NCBI GenBank assembly: GCA_018268035.1
Contig: JAFDXI010000042.1
Location: forward strand, 32,212-96,211
DNA from: Bacteroidota bacterium
GTDB lineage: Bacteria; Bacteroidota; Bacteroidia; Chitinophagales; Chitinophagaceae
Length of the DNA: 64,000 bases
Reading direction: 5' to 3'
In this document: piece after piece, positions 17,900-26,370 of the stretch
Numbering within the stretch: position 1 is the stretch's first letter
Layout: every line of letters begins with the position of its first letter
Made by a program: the position numbers and the translations under genes
Notes under the pieces: generated by a model
The model's input: the letters and a program-made list of their open reading frames with translations, nothing else
Told to the model about the DNA's origin: nothing
Database searches by the model: none

Positions 17900-19195
17900 T
17901 TATAATTTATTTTTGAATGAATCATTGATTTTTTCAACATAAACTTTCAGGTCTTTCATTTCAACTACCCGCACATTTTCTCCCTCCTGAATTTCATCGC
18001 CCACAGCTACAGCATTCCATATTTCTCCATCAAGCATGATGATACCTTCCAGGTTAAGTGTCTCCATAACAATGCCTGTGCTCCCGCCCAACCCTTCGCG
18101 GCCAGTAACCACTTTACGACGTTGCGCTTTCAATCCAAACCCTACAATAAAAAGAAAAAATAAAGCAGTAACACCTGTAGCAGTGAATATAACTGTTTTG
18201 GAGATGCTGGCCATTTCAAGGTCTGATGTGGTGCGGATGAGCATCATTGAACCCAACAACAAAGACACAATTCCTCCAATAGTTAATAATCCGTGGCTCA
18301 CAATTTTTATTTCAAGAATAAACAGAACTATTCCAAAAATGATCAGGGCAAGACCTGCATAATTTACAGGAAGGGAATACATAGAATAAAAAGCAAGTAT
18401 GAGGCTAATGACACCAACAATGCCGGGAAGAATGGCACCTGGGTTGTACAACTCAAACACTATTCCGAAAAATCCTAATAACAATAAAATATAAGCTATG
18501 CTGGGGTCGCTGATAATGTTTAACATTTTTTCCCAACTGCTCATCTTATATTCTTCCACTGTTGCATTTTTAAGATGCAACACTTTTTCACCACCGGGTA
18601 GTTGCACTGTTCTTCCATCAGCCTGCGACAACAGGTCATTTACATTCTCAGCGATAATATCAATGATATTTTTTTGCAAAGCTTCAGAATCAGTAATTGA
18701 TACACTATATCTGACAGCTTGTTCTGCCCATTCCAGGTTACGATGTCTTTTGTCTGCAATACTCCTTATAAATGCTGCTGCATCATTGGTTGCTTTCATA
18801 CTTATTGTACTATCCATACTCCCTTGCATAGCCACAGGATGAGCTGCACCAATATTGGTAGCCGGAGCCATTGCTGCTATGTTAGCTGCAAGTGTTACAA
18901 AAACACCTGCTGACCCTGCATGAGCACCACCTGGAGAAACATATACAATCACCGGAACCTGCGATTCAAGCAGGTTGCCTACTATGCTCCTTGTTGAAGT
19001 TAACAATCCGCCAGGTGTGTTGAGTTGTATGATAAGACAGGCAGCATTTTCATTACCAGCTTTTTCTATTGCCTGATGAATAAAATCGGCTGAAGCAGGA
19101 TTAATAGCGCCTTCTATCTGAATGGAAATTACCTTTTGCCCAAACGTAATAAGAGGAAGGAGAACAATAACAAAATATAATAAATACCGCTTCAT
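17900..19195 (-). CDS. NfeD-family membrane protease (stomatin operon partner)
   Basis: This 431-residue long-form NfeD protein has a signal peptide, a periplasmic ClpP-class serine protease domain, about five membrane segments and a C-terminal OB-fold NfeD domain. The nucleophile is in GGAHAGSAG (Ser95), and the general base is probably the Lys in SMKATNDAAAFIRS (about Lys134), following the archaeal PH1510 model. The C-terminal beta domain (TLNLEGIIMLDGEIWNAVAV) is intact. It is the first gene of the nfeD-slipin-hypothetical operon; in studied systems this pair processes or organises membrane proteins. Confidence 0.93.
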   Translation of the reverse strand: MKRYLLYFVIVLLPLITFGQKVISIQIEGAINPASADFIHQAIEKAGNENAACLIIQLNTPGGLLTSTRSIVGNLLESQVPVIVYVSPGGAHAGSAGVFVTLAANIAAMAPATNIGAAHPVAMQGSMDSTISMKATNDAAAFIRSIADKRHRNLEWAEQAVRYSVSITDSEALQKNIIDIIAENVNDLLSQADGRTVQLPGGEKVLHLKNATVEEYKMSSWEKMLNIISDPSIAYILLLLGFFGIVFELYNPGAILPGIVGVISLILAFYSMYSLPVNYAGLALIIFGIVLFILEIKIVSHGLLTIGGIVSLLLGSMMLIRTTSDLEMASISKTVIFTATGVTALFFLFIVGFGLKAQRRKVVTGREGLGGSTGIVMETLNLEGIIMLDGEIWNAVAVGDEIQEGENVRVVEMKDLKVYVEKINDSFKNKL

Positions 19196-19510
19196 ATCAC
19201 TGCATCAATTAAATAAATCACATTTCCCAACTGCTGTAATATACTCAATTATAATGAGAATAAATATGATTCATATAGAAAGAAAATACATTTTCCCAAA
19301 TGAGTAAATATCAATGATGGTTAAAGCATTATTTAGCAAAAATTCTTCACCAAACAAACATATCAGGCATTGACGCATTTAATTAATGATTAAAGAATTT
19401 TATCAAAATACATGAACAAAAAATAATACAGCATTACAACTATTGCCGTAAATAAAAAACGGTAACAATTTTTTTTGTTACCGTTTTAAAATATTTACAG
19501 TTCTTAAATT
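19196..19510. other. 315-bp AT-rich gap
   Basis: Apart from the terminator at 19456-19487 I see no gene or repeat. The nfeD promoter should lie at its left end, but no exact TTTG / TAnnTTTG pair is visible. Confidence 0.6.
19456..19487 (-). terminator. terminator of the Gfo/Idh/MocA gene
   Basis: A perfect 13-bp stem (AAAACGGTAACAA at 19456-19468 with its complement at 19475-19487) has a 6-nt loop and is followed on the minus strand by a T-rich run. It lies 24 nt beyond the stop of the oxidoreductase gene. Confidence 0.85.
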
Positions 19511-20965
19511 TTAAATACCCAAACTCCATCCATCTCGATACGTCCTTTTTACAAATTGGTTGGCACCATCAAAATTAGTAATCTTCATATTTTCACCATC
19601 CCATACCAATTGTATATGACGGCCCGGATAATCCCAGTCATCTCCTTTTTTATTTCTTATATTATAACTTCTGATGGCGAGGTTACCCATTAAAACACTT
19701 TCAGTCAAAGGCCCTGCCACGTCAAATCTTGAACTCAAATCATTTGCTGCAGTACTGCCATAACCGGCAATAGCTGCATTAACCCAGGCAGCATAATGGC
19801 CATCATCACCACCGGGCACCCTGGCAATTGTTTGCGGCACTATTGTTTCTTTAGTCTTTGAAGTAGGCAACAATTGTGGATTGATACCATAAGTTCCAGC
19901 CATCATATTTCCTTTTGTTCCAATGAAAATAATTCCATTACCACCATCACCCATCAATTCATTTGGCAACAACTCTGCAGGTCGTTGTGGTTGTATGCCA
20001 CCATCCATCCAATGCAGTTTTAAATCTGGTTTACCTGCCTGTTTAAAAGTAAGGATGATATGAGAAGAAACAGGGCCGCTGTCAGGATAATATGCCTGTT
20101 GCCAGTTGGCTATGTATCTTGTAGAAACACTACACTCAGCACCAACAGGATAACCCAAACCTAATACTGCAAAAGCCGGTTGCATAATATGACAAGCCAT
20201 ATCGCCTAAAGCACCTGTACCATAATCCCACCAGCCGCGCCAGTTAAACGGCACGAGGTTATCAATATAATCTTTGTATTCAGCAGTGCCCAACCAAAGA
20301 TTCCAGTCTAATTCTTTTGGAACAGGTGGTTTTTCTGAAGACCATTCAATACCCTGGGGCCATACCGGCCTGTCTGTATAACAAAATATTTCTTTTACAT
20401 CTCCAATGATTCCGGCTTTATACCAATCAATCAATTGTCTTACACCATCACCACTGGCTCCCTGATTGCCCATTTGTGTAACCACTTTATACCGGTGTGC
20501 TGCCTGTGTGAGCATACGGGCTTCATATATATCATGTGTCAAAGGTTTTTGAACATACACATGTTTGCCCAACTGCATCGCTGCCATAGCAGCTACTGCA
20601 TGGTTATGATCAGGAATGGATACTGAACATGCATCAATATTTTTATGTTCTTTATCCAGCATTTCCCTGTAATCTTTATAATACTTTGCCTTTGGGAAAC
20701 GGTTTCTCGTTGTAACTGACTGCCTGTCGTCAACATCTACTAAAGCATAAATTTCAGCTTTGCCGCTATCAAAAAAATTCTTGATATCGCTCTCTCCTTT
20801 TCCACCAGCACCAATACCGGCTACGAAAAGTTTATCACTTGGTGCAACATAACCTTTACCTAATACATGCCGGGGCACAATATAAAATCCGGCTGCAGCA
20901 AGCGAAGCATTTTTTATAAAATTCCTCCGTGAACTTTCTTTTTGATTGTTTATATCATTTTCCAT
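19511..20965 (-). CDS. Tat-exported Gfo/Idh/MocA-family oxidoreductase
   Basis: This 484-residue NAD(P)-dependent oxidoreductase-like protein carries a twin-arginine signal (SRRNFIKNASLAAAG, Arg13-Arg14), so it is exported folded with its cofactor. The Rossmann nucleotide motif is VAGIGAGGKGESDI, and the family's EKP motif reads VQKPLTHD. The C-terminal Gfo/Idh domain contains WRGWWDYGTGALGDMACH. Members of this group act on sugars or related polyols, often in carbohydrate utilisation, but no glycan genes are adjacent. Reaction and substrate are unknown. Confidence 0.88.
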   Translation of the reverse strand: MENDINNQKESSRRNFIKNASLAAAGFYIVPRHVLGKGYVAPSDKLFVAGIGAGGKGESDIKNFFDSGKAEIYALVDVDDRQSVTTRNRFPKAKYYKDYREMLDKEHKNIDACSVSIPDHNHAVAAMAAMQLGKHVYVQKPLTHDIYEARMLTQAAHRYKVVTQMGNQGASGDGVRQLIDWYKAGIIGDVKEIFCYTDRPVWPQGIEWSSEKPPVPKELDWNLWLGTAEYKDYIDNLVPFNWRGWWDYGTGALGDMACHIMQPAFAVLGLGYPVGAECSVSTRYIANWQQAYYPDSGPVSSHIILTFKQAGKPDLKLHWMDGGIQPQRPAELLPNELMGDGGNGIIFIGTKGNMMAGTYGINPQLLPTSKTKETIVPQTIARVPGGDDGHYAAWVNAAIAGYGSTAANDLSSRFDVAGPLTESVLMGNLAIRSYNIRNKKGDDWDYPGRHIQLVWDGENMKITNFDGANQFVKRTYRDGWSLGI

Positions 20966-21183
20966 TTGGCATTAAATTATTTGATTGATGAATGAAGCTA
21001 ATGGAGGGAAAGATATAAACGATTAAGCAAAACAAAAAATTTTAAGCTGATTCTCCCGTTTGCTCAATCGAAAATTTATACACTTAAAGATTACATCAAA
21101 AAAAATTCTGAACAAAATATTATGACCAATCTTCTATTCATCATTTCTTATAAAATAATTTATAAAGAGGGGGAAAGCTATCT

Positions 21184-22263
21184 TTACTTTGTTGATGAAG
21201 ATGTTGATGATTGCACAATATTTTGCAATACAAGACCTTGCCCAGGAAATGCAAAACCTATATTCTTTTCTTTAAACAACTGCATTATATCGAGCAAAAT
21301 CTTTTGTTGGATATTCATATAGGTTTTATAATCTGCAGAATCAATAAAATATAATGTTTCAAAAGTTAAACCATAATCACCAAAACCAATAAGATGACAC
21401 CTGTCGAGTGTTGCCTGTGAATTGCCCTGAACAATTTGTTGCAAAAGGCGTGGAATTTCATTCAGCTTTTCCACCGGAGTATCATATTGTACATTGATCT
21501 TAAAAGTAACACCACGACGTTCCAGCCTTTTATAATTTTTAATAGTTGATTTTACCAATTCAGTATTGGGCATTATCAATTGCTCACCAGTAACACTCCT
21601 GATGTGTGACGTTTTTATACCGATATGTTCTACTGTGCCTGCTATACTATTTACTGCAATAGAATCACCGATTTCAAATGGTTTATCGAAAAATATTACG
21701 AAATAACTAAAGAGGTCAGTGAGAATATTTTGTGCAGCAAGCGCTATTGCAATACCACCAATACCGAGGCCGGTGATGATGGTGGTGATGTCATAGCCAA
21801 GGTTATCCACCAGCATCAAAATACCGGTAACCCAAACCATTACCTTAACAACCAATAATACACCATTTAAATTGCGGATGCGTGCATCTGGTTCATTTTT
21901 ACGCCGCATATACAATGTGATGGCCAGGTGCATTACATAATTGATGAATCGAACAATGAAATATGTGACAATAACAGCAACAGCAACTTTTAAAACACGT
22001 TCTGCATGCTCGGTTAAAGCAAGCTGTTGAATGATGGCATAGTTTACCAGAATATATAAAAATGGAATAACGAATTTTTCTGAGCCTGCAACTATTGCAT
22101 CATCAATATCAGAAGCTGTGCGAGTAGCAAGTTTTTTAAGGAAGGAGAAAATAATCTTCCTGAAAAGCCTGAAAAAAATCCATGCAAGTATTATTTCACC
22201 CAATACAATTGCGTACATCTGAGCGGTATTGTTCCACCATATTTGTTGTAAAAATTCTTTCAT
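21184..22263 (-). CDS. mechanosensitive ion channel, MscS family
   Basis: This 359-residue small-conductance mechanosensitive channel relieves hypo-osmotic stress. After several N-terminal membrane segments (about 15-35, 60-85, 95-115, 135-155), the pore helix region reads GLGIGGIAIALAAQNILTDLFSYFVIFFDKPFEIGDSI, the MscS signature, followed by the beta domain (GTVEHIGIKTSHIR) and the C-terminal alpha/beta domain. A TAnnTTTG-like element lies at 22275-22282, just upstream. It is monocistronic. Confidence 0.93.
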   Translation of the reverse strand: MKEFLQQIWWNNTAQMYAIVLGEIILAWIFFRLFRKIIFSFLKKLATRTASDIDDAIVAGSEKFVIPFLYILVNYAIIQQLALTEHAERVLKVAVAVIVTYFIVRFINYVMHLAITLYMRRKNEPDARIRNLNGVLLVVKVMVWVTGILMLVDNLGYDITTIITGLGIGGIAIALAAQNILTDLFSYFVIFFDKPFEIGDSIAVNSIAGTVEHIGIKTSHIRSVTGEQLIMPNTELVKSTIKNYKRLERRGVTFKINVQYDTPVEKLNEIPRLLQQIVQGNSQATLDRCHLIGFGDYGLTFETLYFIDSADYKTYMNIQQKILLDIMQLFKEKNIGFAFPGQGLVLQNIVQSSTSSSTK

Positions 22264-22348
22264 AACAGTTAATACAAAAATATTGTCTTAAAATCATAAC
22301 AAATTACAAAAGCCTTTTCATCTTTTTTTAAGCATGATCAGCTATGCT

Positions 22349-22356
22349 TACATTTG
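22349..22356 (+). promoter_or_regulatory. candidate -7 element for the M23 peptidase gene
   Basis: TACATTTG matches TAnnTTTG exactly; a TTTT run rather than TTTG lies near the -33 position. It overlaps the frame between the ATG codons at 22344 and 22365, so it supports the downstream start and a very short leader. Confidence 0.3.
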
Positions 22357-22364
22357 AGCTTATC

Positions 22365-24065
22365 ATGAAAAGAATTTTTTACATCATCACTACAGCCATA
22401 CTAATATTATCCGGCTCTTATTTGTTTGCACAATCATACCCTCAGGATTATTTCAGGGATCCTTTAGGCATTCCCATACAATTGGCTGCAAATTTTGGTG
22501 AGCTCAGGCCCAATCATTTTCACATGGGTCTTGACATCAGGACACAATCAAGGGAAAACCTGCCCGTCTATGCTCCGGCAGATGGTTTTATAGCTCACAT
22601 TAAAATTGAAAAATATGGTTATGGCAGGGCTATCTATATAAAACACCCCGCAGGATACACAACAGTATATGGCCATCTCAATTCTTTTTTTCCTGCATTG
22701 GAGAAATATTTAAAAGACAAACAATACCAAGATGAACAATGGGAGCAGAATTTTGATCTGCCCGAAAATTTGTTTCCTGTTAAAAAAGGCCAGTTCATAG
22801 CATTCAGTGGCAACACCGGTGGTTCTGCCGGACCTCATTTGCATTTTGAAATCAGGGATTCAAAAACTGGAAATAATTTGAATCCATTATTATTTGGCTT
22901 AAATGTTCCCGATCATATTGCTCCAATACTTTACGGCCTATACTGGTATGACAGGAGATACAGTGTTTACACGGCACAACCACAGCCTATTGCATTGATT
23001 AAAAAAAATGGTGTGTTTACATCAAATGTGCCGGTAGTAAAAACCGGTTCGCCTTTAATTACTTTAGGTGTGAGGATGGAAGACATGAACAATGTTTCCC
23101 CATTCAAATTCGGGGTATATCACGCTGCCATGTATATGGATGGTGCATTGAAGTTTGAATTTAAAATCAACAATTTCTCTTATGACAGCACCCGTTATGT
23201 AAATGCCTGTATGGATTATTCAAAATGGATGAAATCCAAACAGGGCATACAATATTTATCCATACTACCAGGCAATAAGCTCAAAATTTTTACTCCCACA
23301 GGTGGTGACGGCACATTAAGATTGAATGATTCATCAGTGCATGATATAAGGATTGAATTAAGTGATGAAAAAAATAATATAACGGTAATTGCTTTTAAAT
23401 TACAATATGTATTGGCCCTTGGTAAAGATTATACTATACCAAATAATGCAATTGTATGCGATGTGCATGAACCCAACAATATAACAACTGCAAATTCAAA
23501 AATTGCTTTTGATGAAAATGCATTTTATGATGCATTGCCCCTTGTGGTATATGAAACTGCTTCAACTTCAACCCGCCAGTTATCTCCAACTATCCATGTG
23601 GGTGATTATACTGTTCCTGTTCATGATTATTATAACATAGCTGTAAAACCAGCCATTATCAGTAATGATAAAAAAGATAAAATTGTCATGGAATTAAAGA
23701 GTGGTACTTCTACTAAAGTTATTGCAGGCCTGTGGAAAGACGGATGGCTCACCGGTAACTTTAATAAACTTGATGATGTACGTTTATTGCTGGATACTAT
23801 TGCACCAAAAGCAGAAGCAGTGGGCTGGAACAATGGCGCCGTTATCAAATCGAAAATATTAACACTGAAATGTACAGATGATTTGGGAGATATAGAGACT
23901 TTCAAAGCTTTACTGGATGGCAAATGGCTGATGTTTGCCAAAAAGAATGATTATTTCATTTATACTTTTGACGAACATTGCTTGCCCGGCAAACATGAAT
24001 TGACAATAATCGCAACTGATGCAGCCAACAATACATCCATGCAAACTTTTAATTTTATAAAATAA
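22365..24065 (+). CDS. M23-family peptidase (LytM-type), secreted
   Basis: This 566-residue secreted protein has an N-terminal zinc endopeptidase domain predicted to cut peptidoglycan cross-bridges. After a signal peptide (MKRIFYIITTAILILSGSYLFAQ), the zinc motif HFHMGLDIRTQ appears near residue 51 and HLHFEIRD near 158, so the three metal ligands and catalytic His of LytM enzymes are present. The remaining 390 residues are beta-rich with no recognised domain. Bcp follows 8 nt downstream, suggesting cotranscription. Confidence 0.9.
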   Translation: MKRIFYIITTAILILSGSYLFAQSYPQDYFRDPLGIPIQLAANFGELRPNHFHMGLDIRTQSRENLPVYAPADGFIAHIKIEKYGYGRAIYIKHPAGYTTVYGHLNSFFPALEKYLKDKQYQDEQWEQNFDLPENLFPVKKGQFIAFSGNTGGSAGPHLHFEIRDSKTGNNLNPLLFGLNVPDHIAPILYGLYWYDRRYSVYTAQPQPIALIKKNGVFTSNVPVVKTGSPLITLGVRMEDMNNVSPFKFGVYHAAMYMDGALKFEFKINNFSYDSTRYVNACMDYSKWMKSKQGIQYLSILPGNKLKIFTPTGGDGTLRLNDSSVHDIRIELSDEKNNITVIAFKLQYVLALGKDYTIPNNAIVCDVHEPNNITTANSKIAFDENAFYDALPLVVYETASTSTRQLSPTIHVGDYTVPVHDYYNIAVKPAIISNDKKDKIVMELKSGTSTKVIAGLWKDGWLTGNFNKLDDVRLLLDTIAPKAEAVGWNNGAVIKSKILTLKCTDDLGDIETFKALLDGKWLMFAKKNDYFIYTFDEHCLPGKHELTIIATDAANNTSMQTFNFIK

Positions 24066-24073
24066 TATACTGT

Positions 24074-24556
24074 ATGATAACATTAACTGCAGGAATGAAA
24101 GCTCCTGCATTCAAAGGAAAAGATCAGGACGGCAATACTGTTACGTTAGCAGAATATAAAGGCAAAAAAGTGGCGCTATATTTTTATCCTCAGGATGATA
24201 CTCCCACCTGCACAATAGAAGCCTGTAACCTGCGGGATAATTATGCTTTATTAAAAAAAGCCGGTTTTGAAGTTGTGGGTGTAAGCCCAGATGATGAAAC
24301 AAGCCATAAAAAATTTGAAGCAAAATTTAATCTGCCTTTTACTTTAATCGCAGACCCGCAACATAAAATTATTGATACTTATGTCGTTTGGGGTGAGAAA
24401 CAATTATATGGCAGAAAATATATGGGCTTGCACCGTACTACTTTTTTGATTGATGAAAAGGGCATCATTCAAAAAGTATTTTTAAAACCAAGAAACAAAC
24501 AACATGCGCAGGATATTGTGAAGTTCTGGAATGAAAATATTTTGACAGAAAAATAA
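24074..24556 (+). CDS. bcp: thioredoxin-dependent thiol peroxidase (Bcp/PrxQ)
   Basis: This 160-residue peroxiredoxin reduces hydroperoxides with electrons from thioredoxin in the cytoplasm. The motif DDTPTCTIEACNLRD gives the peroxidatic Cys46 and, five residues on, Cys51, the atypical two-Cys arrangement of Bcp/PrxQ. Length and the ending GLHRTTFLIDEKG fit the family closely. It is the second gene of a unit with the M23 peptidase and is followed by a strong bidirectional terminator. Confidence 0.95.
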   Translation: MITLTAGMKAPAFKGKDQDGNTVTLAEYKGKKVALYFYPQDDTPTCTIEACNLRDNYALLKKAGFEVVGVSPDDETSHKKFEAKFNLPFTLIADPQHKIIDTYVVWGEKQLYGRKYMGLHRTTFLIDEKGIIQKVFLKPRNKQHAQDIVKFWNENILTEK

Positions 24557-24571
24557 ATGATACTATGAAAA

Positions 24572-24601
24572 AAAATCCTGCTGAAATTCATCAGCAGGAT
24601 T
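24572..24601. terminator. bidirectional terminator between bcp and the TlpA-like gene
   Basis: A perfect 12-bp stem (AAATCCTGCTGA at 24572-24583 with its complement at 24590-24601) has a 6-nt loop and lies 15 nt after the bcp stop and 22 nt beyond the stop of the convergent gene. A and T tracts flank it on both sides. Confidence 0.85.
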
Positions 24602-24623
24602 TCATGTAAATATTTTTCAAATA

Positions 24624-25742
24624 TTACTTCAAAACTTCTTCCAGTTTATTTTCTAAGTCTTCACCACGCAAATCTTTCCCGATAATTATTCCATTGGGGT
24701 CAATTAAAAAATTAGCCGGGATACTTTCAATAGCATATTTTTTTGCAACAGCATTGCTCCAGAATTTAAGATCTGAAACATGGGTCCAGGTAAGGCCATC
24801 TTTGTGAATGGCATTCATCCATTTTTCCTTTCCGGTAGGCTGATCAAGAGAAACACTCAACACTGTAAAGTTTTTGTCTTTGTATTTATTAAATGCTGCT
24901 ACCACATTTGGGTTTTCTGCACGGCAGGGGCCGCACCAGCTTGCCCAGAAATCAAGCAAAACAAAATGCCCACGGAAATCTTTTAATGAAACAGGTTTTC
25001 CTGCTGTATCAGCCTGTGTAAAATCCAACGCCGGCTTTCCGATTTCAGTAAGTGATGCAACATCAATACCATGTTTTATATCCTTTGCAGGAAAATTGTT
25101 TGTTGACGTTTCAGTAAGGCTGTTATAGGTTGCTACCAGGTCGCTGTCGCTTAAAGAATATTTTAATCTTGCCAGCACATAAGCGCTCACAGGTGAAGAA
25201 GTATTTGCTGCAATCCATGCCTTATTCAATGCTGTCCTTACAGAATCTATGATATCCAATTGTTTTTCTATTACTGCTAAAGCTGTAGTATCTCCCTGTT
25301 TATACAATTCATTTGCTTTTGCATATAAAGCCGGAGCTGTTTTAAGCGTTTCATTAGAAGCCATTTCATCATTATAAGCCTGCAGGTCTGTTGCACTTTC
25401 GCCACCGCTTAGTTTTGCACCTTCAAAGTCCGCACTATCTGCAGTAATATTTACATTACCATTATCAAGGAATAATACAATATAACTATTCCTGTCCTTA
25501 AAATCTTTGCCAATCGAAAAAATATAGATATTACCTTCCCCTTCATTGATGTCAATATTAAAAGTAAAGCCTCCCTGTTTGCTTTGCACAGAATCCTGTT
25601 TTTCGTTTCCTCCCTGTTCCCGATAATAAATCCATTTGCCCGCAGGCAGTTCTTTAATACTTGCATTTACTGCTACATTGCCAGCCTGAGCAAAAGCGGC
25701 CACCATTGAAAAGAATAATACTGACGCTAAGGTTTTAATCAT
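24624..25742 (-). CDS. TlpA-like thioredoxin-fold protein with N-terminal DUF4369-type domain
   Basis: This 372-residue exported thiol-disulfide protein is of the kind abundant in Bacteroidota. It has a signal peptide (MIKTLASVLFFSMVAAFAQA), an N-terminal beta domain of DUF4369 type to about residue 110, a helical middle and a C-terminal TlpA/ResA-like thioredoxin domain with the redox centre FWASWCGPCRAENP near residue 267. It probably reduces disulfides in the periplasm. The DUF2480 gene lies 23 nt upstream on the same strand, so they may be cotranscribed. Confidence 0.88.
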   Translation of the reverse strand: MIKTLASVLFFSMVAAFAQAGNVAVNASIKELPAGKWIYYREQGGNEKQDSVQSKQGGFTFNIDINEGEGNIYIFSIGKDFKDRNSYIVLFLDNGNVNITADSADFEGAKLSGGESATDLQAYNDEMASNETLKTAPALYAKANELYKQGDTTALAVIEKQLDIIDSVRTALNKAWIAANTSSPVSAYVLARLKYSLSDSDLVATYNSLTETSTNNFPAKDIKHGIDVASLTEIGKPALDFTQADTAGKPVSLKDFRGHFVLLDFWASWCGPCRAENPNVVAAFNKYKDKNFTVLSVSLDQPTGKEKWMNAIHKDGLTWTHVSDLKFWSNAVAKKYAIESIPANFLIDPNGIIIGKDLRGEDLENKLEEVLK

Positions 25743-25765
25743 GTTTGATTATTTATATTGTTTGA

Positions 25766-26272
25766 TTATTTTCTTTTATAAACAGGAACCGTGCTGCAGG
25801 GTTCTCCATACATTATGCTTTTTACATGCGGCAACAAAATTGCTGTAGTTGCCAGATAAATACTATCAGGTATTTTTACTTCGCCACAACCTTTTATTAC
25901 AATCCGTTTATCTTTATATTCTTCAACGTTTATGGCATTGATGTTGTTTAATAAAACAGTTTCTATTAATTTCTCTTTATCTCCAAGTACAATGTTTTTT
26001 GCAACCGGCTGCAGGTAAGAAGCAACCAGCATAAATGCCCACACCGGAATGATGGCATCTGCTGAACAGGTTACTGCCACAAGTGCATTTTTATATTCAT
26101 CCCAGTCAGTATTTTTTAATGCCTCCCTGAATTCTTTTTCCCTGATGATCAACCCGCGAAATAAATAATCTTTCAGGTCAAAAATTTTAATTGCTTCTTT
26201 CGGGTAAAACCTTTCAAGAACCAATGATACCAAACCGCTGGCTTCAACCCTGTTTACAATCATTTCCTTCAT
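25766..26272 (-). CDS. DUF2480 family protein
   Basis: This 168-residue soluble protein matches the DUF2480 family of Bacteroidota (MIVNRVEASGLVSLVLERFYP at the start; DLKDYLFRGLIIREKEFR). Function is unknown. It carries a conserved-looking TCSADAIIPVWAFMLVA segment and a late GEPCSTVPVYKR end. Starts at the first ATG or at the in-frame ATG three codons later are both possible. It lies between the PpiD-like gene and the TlpA-like gene on the same strand. Confidence 0.82.
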   Translation of the reverse strand: MKEMIVNRVEASGLVSLVLERFYPKEAIKIFDLKDYLFRGLIIREKEFREALKNTDWDEYKNALVAVTCSADAIIPVWAFMLVASYLQPVAKNIVLGDKEKLIETVLLNNINAINVEEYKDKRIVIKGCGEVKIPDSIYLATTAILLPHVKSIMYGEPCSTVPVYKRK

Positions 26273-26322
26273 ATCACAAAATTTTTGCCAGGCGAAATTA
26301 CGAACAGAACGGTTTATAAGTA

Positions 26323-26349
26323 CAAAGGCTAACCAGTGGTTAGCCTTTG
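26323..26349. terminator. strong hairpin downstream of the PpiD-like gene
   Basis: A perfect 12-bp stem (CAAAGGCTAACC with its complement) closes a 3-nt loop. The T run (CTCTTTTTTT) lies on the plus-strand side, whereas both neighbouring genes are on the minus strand, so in the sense direction it has no clear T tract. It may still end or stabilise the upstream transcript. Confidence 0.55.
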
Positions 26350-26370
26350 CTCTTTTTTTCTATCCCTTAA

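Noticed and set aside
26323..26349. Plus-strand terminator implying an unseen plus-strand gene
   Set aside because: No plus-strand gene ends before it; the hairpin more likely belongs to the minus-strand PpiD-like transcript.
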